From contig CAVUYE010000002.1 in NCBI GenBank assembly GCA_963745665.1, positions 930,001-994,000 of the forward strand: DNA of 64,000 nt. Reading direction: 5' to 3'. Positions 55,436 to 63,851 of the stretch are shown here, piece after piece; within the stretch, counting starts at the first letter, position 1, and each line of letters begins with the position of its first letter. The notes below the pieces were generated by a model. The model saw only the letters and a list, made by a program, of their open reading frames with translations, was not told the origin of the DNA and ran no database searches. The position numbers were made by a program, and so were the translations under genes. The stretch comes from Bog-473 sp963745665 (lineage in GTDB: Bacteria; Actinomycetota; Acidimicrobiia; Acidimicrobiales; RAAP-2).

Positions 55436-57009
55436 ACATCGTGAAGGTGCCGACAGGGATGCAACGGATCGCAGCCAAGCTTGCAAGAGCAGCGACACGA
55501 CGAAGGGCGCAGAATTCCACGCCGGGACCACAAGTTGAGTCGCGCCGCAACGAAACGGGTGCCAGCCTGATACTGGCGCTTCTCTTCCTGGTCGTCATCG
55601 GAACCGTCGTCGGTGGCATTGCCACCTGGACGTCGAACGACCTGAGCAACACGATCGTGTTCCAGAACGCGAGCAAGGTGCATACGGCGCTGACGGCGGC
55701 CACGAATACAGCCACACAAAACATTCGCTACACGCCGCTTATTGGATCGGGTTCGAACCCGCAGACGCTGAACGCGAACCCCCCTTCGTACTGCTTCGGT
55801 TCGACAAGCCCTTCGCAGGTAACGACGCAGGGCTACACGGTCGACGTGTGGTGTTCTACCACCTGGACTCCGACGTCGGCGGCCACGCGAGTGGTCACGA
55901 TCTCGGCGTGCCTCAGCACCATTGATCTGGGAAATGCCGCCACGTGTGCCCAGAGCCCCGGACTCCAGACCGTGGTGACCTTCGATGACTACTCGGCGCT
56001 GAATCCTTTTATCAGCCAGGCAGCCTGCACGTCGCCTCCGACGGGGACCTGTGGGAGCGGCATGACGATTAGCAGTTCTCTCCTCGCGGTCGGCAGCCCC
56101 ACGGTGACGCTGCTCTCGAGCAGGTCGGGGTTCGTCATTGGTGGTGGGACGCTGACAGTCACGGGTACCGGGTTCGTCGCGGGGTCGACGTCGGTGAACT
56201 TCGTCGGCTCTGCCGCGGCGCAGAACCTCGTCTTGAATGGCACAAATGTCACCGTGACGTCTCCGACGTCCTTGACCGTCTCAATCCCACCGGCGACCAC
56301 GACGGGCGCCTATAACGTGCTGGTTACCACACCGAACGGGACCAGCGGAGCCATTGCGGGTGTGACGGTCTACACCTACAACCCTGACGCCCCGACTGTA
56401 ACGGGGGTCACGACATCTTCTGGGAGCGCCACCGGGTCAGCCGCAGGCGGTTCGACGATAATTGTCACGGGAAGTGGGTTCCTCAGCCAATCGGCCGGTG
56501 ATTCCACGACTGTGCAGTTCATCGACCAGGGCCCTGGGACCAATGTGTACACCGCGCCGAGCAGCAGCGTCGTGGTGAACTCAACGGGAACGCAGTTGAC
56601 TGCGACGACTCCAGCCATCTCGTCGACGGATCTAAACTATTCAGTGCAAGTCGTGACCGCTCCAGGCGGATCCAGCGGCACCGCGTTCTCGTTCACTTAT
56701 TCGCCCCTCCTTCCACTCGCTGCGAGCGTGTTTGCCACTCAGGGTCCGGCAGGCACTCAAGTGACGGTCACTGGTGTCGGCTTCATAACCAACACGGTGA
56801 GTGCACCCAACAACACTGTGGTGCAGTTGGTGCCGACGACTGGCAACGGGGCAACCCTCACCCTAACCGGGGTGAGCGTGTCGGGTTCGACCACGCTCAC
56901 CGGCACAGTGCCGACAGGTGGGACCAACAACCGGGCGTACTACGTTGAGGTCACCACGCCGAGCGGCTCTAGCGGGAGCAGCGGAGCCCCCCAGTACACC
57001 TGGACTTAA
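55432..57009 (+). CDS. PilX-like membrane-anchored protein with IPT/TIG domains
   Basis: 525-aa third member of the pilin operon; GTG 55432 overlaps the adhesin stop. A basic N-terminus is followed by ETGASLILALLFLVVIGTVV (about 41-60), the G-A-S/hydrophobic start found in PilX-type minor pilins, though Glu+5 is absent. Then comes a pilin-like region with two or three cysteine pairs and, from about residue 220, three IPT/TIG-type Ig folds. These are marked by GGGTLTVTGTGFVAGSTSVN, GGSTIIVTGSGFLSQSAGDS and AGTQVTVTGVGFITNTVSAP. TIG domains are common in surface adhesins. The protein ends without a sorting motif. It likely sits in, or next to, the same appendage as the giant repeat protein. Confidence 0.72.
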   Translation: MNIVKVPTGMQRIAAKLARAATRRRAQNSTPGPQVESRRNETGASLILALLFLVVIGTVVGGIATWTSNDLSNTIVFQNASKVHTALTAATNTATQNIRYTPLIGSGSNPQTLNANPPSYCFGSTSPSQVTTQGYTVDVWCSTTWTPTSAATRVVTISACLSTIDLGNAATCAQSPGLQTVVTFDDYSALNPFISQAACTSPPTGTCGSGMTISSSLLAVGSPTVTLLSSRSGFVIGGGTLTVTGTGFVAGSTSVNFVGSAAAQNLVLNGTNVTVTSPTSLTVSIPPATTTGAYNVLVTTPNGTSGAIAGVTVYTYNPDAPTVTGVTTSSGSATGSAAGGSTIIVTGSGFLSQSAGDSTTVQFIDQGPGTNVYTAPSSSVVVNSTGTQLTATTPAISSTDLNYSVQVVTAPGGSSGTAFSFTYSPLLPLAASVFATQGPAGTQVTVTGVGFITNTVSAPNNTVVQLVPTTGNGATLTLTGVSVSGSTTLTGTVPTGGTNNRAYYVEVTTPSGSSGSSGAPQYTWT

Positions 57010-57290
57010 CCGCCACATTCGTCGTCGGAGCCGGTGCCAGTGGGCGCTGACCGGCGTGCACGCGCCGCTGGCGCAGGCTCCTCGGGAGTAGCGCGCGGGG
57101 CTCGGGAACGTTCGCTCGGGTCAGGACCCTATCCGGAGGTCCCTCCACCCGTCGGACGACGGCGCCAAACCCTGAGGGTTCTCGCGAGCCATCAGAGGCA
57201 TCGCATCGCTTGCCTGAGGACCTGAGGAGTCAGGTGGTGGCCCACTTAGGCCCGTTGCCTCGAGTCGAGGGCCGTGGCGGGACGCAGGCA

Positions 57291-57399
57291 CCTGGCCGTC
57301 GCCAAGAGCGGCCGGAGCCGCTCAGCCGGGTACCTCGCCCCGCCGAGTCCTGCAGAGCGCTTGACCGTCGCCAAGAGCGGCCGCCACCGCTCGGTCAAG
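57291..57399. repeat. Two related stem-loops in a gene-free 434-bp gap
   Basis: The gap 57010-57443 has no gene. Within it the string GTCGCCAAGAGCGGCC occurs twice. Each copy forms a hairpin: GAGCGG / CCGCTC with outer CCTGGC / GCCGGG (57291-57330), and GAGCGG / CCGCTC with outer CTTGACC / GGTCAAG (57360-57399). They could be a REP-like element or convergent terminators for the pilin operon and the next gene. The remainder of the gap shows nothing recognisable. Confidence 0.55.
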
Positions 57400-57443
57400 C
57401 CTCAACAGGTATCGGTTCGGAGTCTCGCCCTTTGAACGATTTC

Positions 57444-57788
57444 CTATCGGAGATCCAGCAGCAGGTCGCGCAACGGGACGCCGTCGCAGATGGCCATGAT
57501 CCGGTCGAAGTCCTCAGAGGTCAGCGCCTGGTGCAGCTTCGACCAGCTCGTGGCGCCGTCGCGCATGTAGGCCATGAAGATCTCCCAGATGGCTAGTCGG
57601 CGGCGCATCCGCTCCACCTCGAATTCGACCGAGGCGTAGTCGATTGCGTCGGGCTCGTTGGGTGGCACCTCGAACTGCTCGGGTGCGACCGGCGGTGTGT
57701 GCAGGAGGTCCCGTCGCAGCCGGTCGAGGACGGCGTCGTCAACGGCACGCGGATCCGACGGAGGATGGCTGCCCATCTCCATCTGCAT
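57444..57788 (-). CDS. Hypothetical protein, 114 aa
   Basis: Soluble, charged protein starting MQMEMGSHPPSDPRAVDDAV. ATG 57788 was chosen because GAGGAG lies six bases upstream; the open frame runs further up without a better start. Predicted helices: VLDRLRRDLLHTPPVAPEQF, VEFEVERMRRRLAIWEIFMA and the C-terminal ALTSEDFDRIMAICDGVPLR. No domain recognised. It follows the TPP-enzyme gene by 187 bp on the same strand. Confidence 0.6.
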   Translation of the reverse strand: MQMEMGSHPPSDPRAVDDAVLDRLRRDLLHTPPVAPEQFEVPPNEPDAIDYASVEFEVERMRRRLAIWEIFMAYMRDGATSWSKLHQALTSEDFDRIMAICDGVPLRDLLLDLR

Positions 57789-57975
57789 CTGCGCCTCCTC
57801 GGTGAAGCCCGTCCCCGGGTGCGCTCCAGCGAGCACGCCCTCTTCGAAAATCCATGCTGACAGGCCGTTTTCAGGCGCTATAGAGCCGTTGGAACCTATT
57901 CGGCGGGCCGGGCACGTTTGTTGTCGGCGCGTTGAACCGTTGTTCAGTCGTTGCTCGCCGCAGGCACGAATGGCC

Positions 57976-59523
57976 TCAGAGCCACACCTCAATCAGGGTC
58001 GGGCCCGCCTCGTCGAAACCGGCGGTCAGCGCAGCCGTCAGGTCTTCGGCGTTTTCGACCCGGCGGGCCGGCACCCCCATGCCGCGGGCGAGGTCGCAGA
58101 AGTCGAGCTCGGGGTCGGTGAGGTCGAGCAACCGGCGGGCGAGTGGCCCACCGGCGTCGGCGCCCACGCGGTGCAGCTCCATGTTCAAGATGGCGTAACT
58201 GCGGTTGGAAAGGAGAAGGGTCGTCACGTTCAACCGTTCACGGGCCTGAGTCCACAGGGCTTGGAGCGTGTACATGGCGCTGCCGTCCGCCTGCAGGCAG
58301 AGGACGGGACGCTCCGGTGCCGCCACGGCGGCGCCGGTCGCGATTGGAAGACCGATGCCGATGGCACCGCCCGTCAGCGTGAGCCAGTCGTGCCGCGGCG
58401 CGCCAGCGGTCGCGGCCGGAACGAAGAGGCCTGACGTGTTTCCCTCATCGACGACGATGGCTCCTTCGGGCAGCGTGGCGCCTACGGCAGCGGCGAGCGT
58501 TTCGGTCGTCACGGCACCGGTCGGCCGATCGGGTCGGCTGAAAGGCGCCGGCATGCCGCCGTCGCCCGGTGCGCCCAGCGCGTCGGCCAACGCCTCGAGG
58601 GCACCGGCTGCGTCCTCGCCCGGCCGGGCCAGGGTGTGCACGGTGCAGCCGGGCGGGACCAGGTCGCTCGCCTTGCCGGGGTACGCGAAGAAGGACACCG
58701 GAGATTTGGCGTCGACCAGGACGAGGTGCCGGATCCCGTCGAGCTGGGTCTGGGCCATTTCTGCCAAGTAAGCCAGGCGGTCGACTGGCGGGATGCCCGC
58801 CCCGCGCTCGAGGTTGGCGGGAAAAGTCTCGCCCAGGAGCGCCGCCACAGACGTCGTGGCCGCCCGGCTGGCTGCCTGCAGGCCGCCGGCCCGTAGGGCG
58901 CTGCCACCGAGCAGGAGCGCCGCCTTCTCACCGCTACGCAGCGCCTTGGCCACTTCGTCGACCGTGTCACCCGGCACAAGGCTCGACCGGCCCCGCGGTC
59001 GTGGCGGGCAGGGGCCGGTGCCCGACTCCGACCACGATGCGTCCGCCGGCAGGACCAAGGTGGCCACACAGCCGGGGGGACCGAGCGCGGCGGCGACGGC
59101 ATCCGCCGCGTCGGCGGCCACGTCGTCGGCGCGCACCGTGGTGCGGTACCACCCCGAGACCGGGCCGGCAATGGAGGCGATCTCCGACTGCAGGGGAGCG
59201 TCGTAGCGCGCGTGGTACGTCGCGTGGTCGCCGACGATATTCACGATCGGTGTCCGGGCCCGGCGGGCGTTGTGCAGGTTGGCCAACCCGTTGCCGAGGC
59301 CCGGTCCGAGGTGCAGGAGCGTCGCGGCAGGCCGCCCGGCGACGCGTCCGTACCCGTCGGCTGCGCCGGTCACGACGCCCTCGAAGAGGCAGAGGATGCC
59401 CCGCATGTCCGGCACGTCGTCGAGTGCGGCTACGAAGTGCATCTCTGAAGTGCCGGGGTTGGCGAAGCAGACGTCGACCCCGGCGTCCACCAGCGTCGAG
59501 AGCAGCGCGCGGGCGCCGTTCAT
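57976..59523 (-). CDS. TPP-dependent acetolactate-synthase-like enzyme
   Basis: 515-aa three-domain thiamine-diphosphate enzyme. N-terminal Pyr domain: VDVCFANPGTSEMHFVAALD, then LCLFEGVVTGAADGYGRVAG with the TPP-activating Glu. The middle domain is shorter than in true acetolactate synthases. C-terminal PP domain: LTLTGGAIGIGLPIATGAAV, CLQADGSAMYTLQALWTQAR (GDG-type motif as ADG...N) and LLSNRSYAILNMELHRVG. Such compact members include benzoylformate-decarboxylase-like and IlvX-type proteins, and decarboxylation or ligation of a 2-oxoacid is likely. Start ATG 59523 overlaps the stop of the upstream FAD oxidase, which suggests a two-step pathway. Confidence 0.8.
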   Translation of the reverse strand: MNGARALLSTLVDAGVDVCFANPGTSEMHFVAALDDVPDMRGILCLFEGVVTGAADGYGRVAGRPAATLLHLGPGLGNGLANLHNARRARTPIVNIVGDHATYHARYDAPLQSEIASIAGPVSGWYRTTVRADDVAADAADAVAAALGPPGCVATLVLPADASWSESGTGPCPPRPRGRSSLVPGDTVDEVAKALRSGEKAALLLGGSALRAGGLQAASRAATTSVAALLGETFPANLERGAGIPPVDRLAYLAEMAQTQLDGIRHLVLVDAKSPVSFFAYPGKASDLVPPGCTVHTLARPGEDAAGALEALADALGAPGDGGMPAPFSRPDRPTGAVTTETLAAAVGATLPEGAIVVDEGNTSGLFVPAATAGAPRHDWLTLTGGAIGIGLPIATGAAVAAPERPVLCLQADGSAMYTLQALWTQARERLNVTTLLLSNRSYAILNMELHRVGADAGGPLARRLLDLTDPELDFCDLARGMGVPARRVENAEDLTAALTAGFDEAGPTLIEVWL

Positions 59524-60917
59524 GCGCGCGCTCCGGCCTGAGTGACCCCGAGGAGCCGGTCCGGGCCGAGGATTCCCTGCGGGTCGAAGGCTCGCTTGAT
59601 CGAGCGCATCAGTTCCAGAGTCACCGGATCCTCCAATTCCAAGAAGTAGGGCAGCTTCGCCGTGCCGATGCCGTGCTCGCCCGAGATCGCGCCCCCGACG
59701 GACAGGGCGAGCTGGAAACTCGCGTGCATCAGGGCGTGTCGCCGCTCGTCGTCGGGTTGGAAGACCGTAATGTGCACGTTGCCATCGCCGATGTGACCGC
59801 AGCCCGTGATGAAGGCGCCGTGCTCCTGTGCCAGAACCGCTACCTGGGCAAGGTAGTCGGGGATGCTTGCCCGCGGGATGACCGCATCGATCAGGTCGTC
59901 GCAGCCGGCCGCTTTCCCCACGAAGAACGCACGCTCTCGGGCGGCGATGAGCTGTGCCCCCGACGTCGGGGGCAGCACGTACACGTCGAGTGCCCCCAAC
60001 CCCTGCAGCAAGGTGGCGAGGCGTTCGACGTCCTCTTCCACCCGGTCGGCGTCCATGCCCTCGAGGACCACGACGAGATAGGCGAGGGTGCGGTTTTGGA
60101 CTGCTTCGGGCACGCCGAGGTCGAGTCCGGCGGCCCGGGTGATGCCGCCCATCACCAGCACATCGATGTACTCGAGAATGGAAGGATTGATGCCGCTGTG
60201 CACGATGTGCGGCACCGCATGAGCCACCTCCGAAAGGGTGGCGAACGGGGCCAACACCGTGGAGGACTCGGTGAACCTTGGTTGGAGCTTGACGGTTACC
60301 TCCGTAGTGATGGCCAGGGTCCCCTCGGAGCCGATGAGGAGTTGCGTGAGGTCGTAGCCGCTCGAGCACTTGACGAATTTTCCACCGGTCCGCACGACGG
60401 TCCCGTCGGCCAGAACCACCTCGAGCCCGAGCACGTGGTGGCGCGTGACCCCATAGCGGACAGCGCGCATGCCACCGGCATTGGTCGCCACGTTCCCTCC
60501 GAGCGAGCCGCTCTGCTCGCCCGGTGACACCGGGTAGATCAGGCCCAACGGAGCAAGCTCGCCGTTGAGCTGCTCCAGCGTGACGCCCGGCTGGACCACG
60601 GCCACCTGGTTCTCGGTGTCGATCTCCAGAATCCGCTTCATGTAGTCGAACGCGAGCAGGATGCCATCTGCCACCGGCACGGCGGCGCCGGAGAGCCCCG
60701 TGCCGCTGCCTCGGGCGACCACCGGGATGCCATGGTCGCTCGCCAGCTGCAGGACCTCGGAGACCTCGTTGGTTGAGGCCGGCATGACGACCGCCATTGG
60801 GGCGACCGGCACCGTCGTCAGCGCCTCGTCATGCGTGTAGTCGTCGTGGACCGATTCGCCAACGAAGACGTTGCTCTCTCCGACGACCTTGCGAAGCTGC
60901 TCCAGGAGTTCCGACAT
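59520..60917 (-). CDS. FAD-linked 2-hydroxyacid oxidase/dehydrogenase (GlcD-like)
   Basis: 465-aa flavoprotein of the GlcD/D-lactate dehydrogenase family that oxidises a 2-hydroxyacid to a 2-oxoacid. FAD-binding PCMH domain: VVARGSGTGLSGAAVPVADG, VVQPGVTLEQLNGELAPLGL, PGEQSGSLGGNVATNAGGMR. C-terminal FAD-oxidase domain: AFITGCGHIGDGNVHITVFQ and GGAISGEHGIGTAKLPYF with the metal-binding His residues. ATG 60917 (MSELLEQLRKVVGESNV) fits the family start. It precedes and overlaps the TPP enzyme. Confidence 0.9.
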   Translation of the reverse strand: MSELLEQLRKVVGESNVFVGESVHDDYTHDEALTTVPVAPMAVVMPASTNEVSEVLQLASDHGIPVVARGSGTGLSGAAVPVADGILLAFDYMKRILEIDTENQVAVVQPGVTLEQLNGELAPLGLIYPVSPGEQSGSLGGNVATNAGGMRAVRYGVTRHHVLGLEVVLADGTVVRTGGKFVKCSSGYDLTQLLIGSEGTLAITTEVTVKLQPRFTESSTVLAPFATLSEVAHAVPHIVHSGINPSILEYIDVLVMGGITRAAGLDLGVPEAVQNRTLAYLVVVLEGMDADRVEEDVERLATLLQGLGALDVYVLPPTSGAQLIAARERAFFVGKAAGCDDLIDAVIPRASIPDYLAQVAVLAQEHGAFITGCGHIGDGNVHITVFQPDDERRHALMHASFQLALSVGGAISGEHGIGTAKLPYFLELEDPVTLELMRSIKRAFDPQGILGPDRLLGVTQAGARA

Positions 60918-60970
60918 GCGACGTGCCACCCCCACCTCGGATCGATCGGGCGGCTTGACCTTACCGGGCC

Positions 60971-62623
60971 TCAGCCGTCGTCGTCTCCGGTCTCGACACC
61001 CTCGGCCAGCCGGCGCCGCAGCTCCGCAACGCGCCGCGAGACCTCCGCCGCCCCGGTCGGTGCTGCTTCTTTCTCGAGTTCGACGATCGTTCGCTCGATC
61101 GCCGCCAACCACGGGCTGGGCCCGCGGCCGGTGCGGGTGCTCGACCGGGCGTCGTCACCCGATCGCTCGAACCAGCTGCACCAGAGCTCCTCCTCGGATC
61201 GGGTCAGCGCCACATAGAGGAGGCGCCGCTCCTCGTCGATGGCGGCAGGGGTCTGAGCAGATGCGATGGGCATGAGGCCGGTGCCGAGGCCAAGGACGAT
61301 GACCGTGGGCCACTGCAGGCCCTTGGCTCGGTGGAAGGTGGTCAGTACCACGCGGTCCCGGTCACCCGGGGCCTCAGGGCGACTCGACTCGTCGTGGTCC
61401 TCCTCGGCACCGCGTCGCCCGGGGTCGCCGCGCAGGTCCGATGCCGGGCCGAGGTCCGACCCGGCGATCAGGTTCGGCACCCGGGCCGCGTCCAGGGCGG
61501 CCTGCACCACGGCCAGTTGCGCATTGGTCCGGGTCAACACGGCGATGCTGGACCACTGCCGTCCCGGCGCGCGTGACATCTTGACCCGGTCGGCCACCCA
61601 GGCCGCCTCGTCCTCGCTCGTGGCGTGCGACACGACCTTGGGAACCGGCCCGTCCACCCGCGTCGTGCGGGGCAGGACCACTTCGTCTGCTGCTCCGAAC
61701 GCACCGCCCTCCCGCAGGACGGCGGTGGCCACGGCGACCACCTGAGGCGTGCAGCGGTGGTTCTCGTCCAGCCGGATGACCGCCGTCCCGCGCAAGATGT
61801 CGGGCAACCGATCGAGCAGTGTCGGGTCGGCACCGTTGAACCCGTAGACGGACTGGTTGGGGTCACCCACCACGAAGAGGTCGGGCTCGTCGGCCAGCAT
61901 GGCCGTGAGGAGGCGGAACTGGGCCGGGTTGACGTCCTGCATCTCGTCCACGAAGAGGTGCCGTGTGCGCCAGCGGATGGAATCGGCGAACTCGCTGTCG
62001 CCCGCCAGCGCGTCCGCGCAGGACACGATCAGGTCGTCGAAATCGAGGAGGCGCCGGCGAGCCCGTTCGGTCTCATAACGGGAAAACGCCTCTGCCACCT
62101 GTTCGGCGCTGATGCCGCTGCGGCGCCGGTGCCGCCGGGCCTCGGCTTCGTACTGCTCGGGTGAGACCAGGCGAGCCTTGGCCCAGCCGATCTCACCGTC
62201 GAGGGCGCGTGTGCGGCGGGCGTCGCCGGTCGTCACCTCGGCCAGCAGGCGACGCCGATCCGGGAGGAGCTGGGGGAGAGGCCGGCCCCTCAGCTCCCGG
62301 TGCTCGCGCAAGAGGCCGAGCGCGGTGCGGTGGAAGGTGCCGGCCTTCACCCCGGACACCCCGAGCGAATAGAGACGAGTCCGCAGCTCGTCTGCCGCCT
62401 TGCGACTGAAGGTGGTGACCAGCGTGCGGTCGGGCTCGATGGACCCATCGCGTACCCGCCGGGCCACCCGCAGCGTGAGCACCCTGGTCTTGCCGGCGCC
62501 GGCGCCGGCCACGACGCAGAGCAGGGGTTTGTCCGACTCGATGGCCTCACGCTGGGTCACGGTGAGGCGGTTGGCCCCGGGGAGGGAATCCCAGGTGTCA
62601 GTCTCCAAGCCCTCGAACGTCAT
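60971..62623 (-). CDS. UvrD/PcrA-family DNA helicase, compact form
   Basis: 550-aa superfamily 1 3'-5' helicase. Motifs in order: Q-motif LTVTQREAIESDKPLLCV, Walker A AGAGAGKTRVLTLRVARRV, motif Ia TTFSRKAADELRTRLY, motif II LFVDEMQDVNPAQFRLLTAM, motif III LFVVGDPNQSVYGFNGADPT, motif IV ENHRCTPQVVAVATAVL, motif V TTFHRAKGLQWPTVIVLGLG and motif VI EERRLLYVALTRSEEELW. It is about 150 aa shorter than UvrD and lacks its usual C-terminal Tudor-like region; UvrD2-like actinobacterial helicases are the nearest match. ATG 62623 is preferred over GTG 62638. Confidence 0.88.
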   Translation of the reverse strand: MTFEGLETDTWDSLPGANRLTVTQREAIESDKPLLCVVAGAGAGKTRVLTLRVARRVRDGSIEPDRTLVTTFSRKAADELRTRLYSLGVSGVKAGTFHRTALGLLREHRELRGRPLPQLLPDRRRLLAEVTTGDARRTRALDGEIGWAKARLVSPEQYEAEARRHRRRSGISAEQVAEAFSRYETERARRRLLDFDDLIVSCADALAGDSEFADSIRWRTRHLFVDEMQDVNPAQFRLLTAMLADEPDLFVVGDPNQSVYGFNGADPTLLDRLPDILRGTAVIRLDENHRCTPQVVAVATAVLREGGAFGAADEVVLPRTTRVDGPVPKVVSHATSEDEAAWVADRVKMSRAPGRQWSSIAVLTRTNAQLAVVQAALDAARVPNLIAGSDLGPASDLRGDPGRRGAEEDHDESSRPEAPGDRDRVVLTTFHRAKGLQWPTVIVLGLGTGLMPIASAQTPAAIDEERRLLYVALTRSEEELWCSWFERSGDDARSSTRTGRGPSPWLAAIERTIVELEKEAAPTGAAEVSRRVAELRRRLAEGVETGDDDG

Positions 62624-62678
62624 GACCACACTCCGCACGGTACAGAAGGGGTGCGCGCAGCACCCGCCGGACCTGCGC

Positions 62679-63815
62679 CTATCGTGGCCGATCGGGGTCG
62701 TCGGTGCCCCATCGGGAGGGCGGCGGGCCGATCGGGGCGCTCAGAGCACCCGATGCGTGCGCAGGGAACGCCGGCGGACGTCGCGAGCCCGCGCTCAGTA
62801 AGACCAGCTCCTCGACCACCCCCTTGAACGGGACCCCTTCGGCCTCCCAGAGCATGGGGAACATGGAGATCGGGGTGAATCCCGGCATGGTGTTCACCTC
62901 GTTGATCACGATCTCGTCGTCCTCGCGCAGGAAGACGTCGATGCGCGCCAGGCCCTCGACGCGCAGCGCACGGTAGGCGGACCGCACAAGGTGCTGCGCC
63001 TGGGCCAGCTGGACGTCGCTCAGATCGGTCGGCGCAACGGTTTCTGCGAGCCCCAGTACGTATTTGTCGTCGTAGTCATAGAACTCCCGGCTGGCGATGA
63101 TCTCGCCGGCACGGGTGACCCGCACGTCTTCGTTGCCCAACAGGGCGAGCTCGAGCTCACGTCCTGCGACGAACTCCTCGAGGATGACGCGGTCGTCGAA
63201 CTCGAAAGCGGACAGGACCGCGTCCCCCAGGGCCGCCGCATCGGACACTTTGTCCACACCGATGGAGGAACCGAGGTTGGCGGGCTTGACGAAGATCGGC
63301 AGTCCGAGCGCTCCGATCGCCTCCTCCATGACGTCGGCGGACCAGGAAGAGCGCGCCACGAGGCGCCACTCCGCGACGGGCAGGCCGTGGTCACGCAGCA
63401 CCGACTTGGCAATGCTCTTGTCCATACAGACGGCGGAGGCGAGCACGCCGGCTCCGACGTACGGCAGACCGATCGTCTCGAGATGGCCCTGGAGGACACC
63501 ATCCTCACCGAAGGGCCCGTGCAGGACGGGGAACACCACAGTGTCGGGCAACAGGCCCTGGCCGAGGTGTACGAAGCCCAGGGCCGGATCTTGGCGCACC
63601 AGGTCGTCGGGAGACGGCAGGGCATCCACACCGGCCACCTCGGACAGCACTCCGCTGGCATCCACCCACTGCTTGTCGTGGGTCAGGCCGATCACCTTGA
63701 CCGTGAACCCGCCTTCGAGCGCGGTGGCCACGATGCGACGCGCCGAGATGCACGACACCTCGTGCTCGGCGGACGGGCCTCCATAGACGACCGCCAGCAC
63801 TCCGGGATCAGGCAT
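62679..63815 (-). CDS. ddl: D-alanine-D-alanine ligase
   Basis: 378-aa ATP-grasp enzyme making the D-Ala-D-Ala end of peptidoglycan precursors. Seen: VVYGGPSAEHEVSCISARRI, FPVLHGPFGEDGVLQGHLE, YVGAGVLASAVCMDKSIAKS, PIFVKPANLGSSIGVDKVSD, VILEEFVAGRELELALLG, then INEVNTMPGFTPISMFPMLW with metal ligands. The last ~38 residues (from SAGSRRPP) extend beyond the usual end and are Pro/Ser-rich. ATG 63815 is the clear start. It is divergent from murF, the next enzyme in the pathway, 36 bp away. Confidence 0.95.
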   Translation of the reverse strand: MPDPGVLAVVYGGPSAEHEVSCISARRIVATALEGGFTVKVIGLTHDKQWVDASGVLSEVAGVDALPSPDDLVRQDPALGFVHLGQGLLPDTVVFPVLHGPFGEDGVLQGHLETIGLPYVGAGVLASAVCMDKSIAKSVLRDHGLPVAEWRLVARSSWSADVMEEAIGALGLPIFVKPANLGSSIGVDKVSDAAALGDAVLSAFEFDDRVILEEFVAGRELELALLGNEDVRVTRAGEIIASREFYDYDDKYVLGLAETVAPTDLSDVQLAQAQHLVRSAYRALRVEGLARIDVFLREDDEIVINEVNTMPGFTPISMFPMLWEAEGVPFKGVVEELVLLSAGSRRPPAFPAHASGALSAPIGPPPSRWGTDDPDRPR

Positions 63816-63851
63816 CGACCGAGGCTATACAATCGCTTGCGAGCGTGATGC

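Noticed and set aside
51479..55531. Long antisense open frame of about 1350 codons opposite the adhesin gene
   Set aside because: It is the mirror of a GC-rich repeat gene; its product is Gly/Arg/Val-rich without domains, and its openness follows from the repeated composition of the sense strand.
57034..57225. Short plus-strand frame in the gap after the pilin operon
   Set aside because: Arg/Gly-rich with no start signal and no similarity to known proteins; base composition alone keeps it open.
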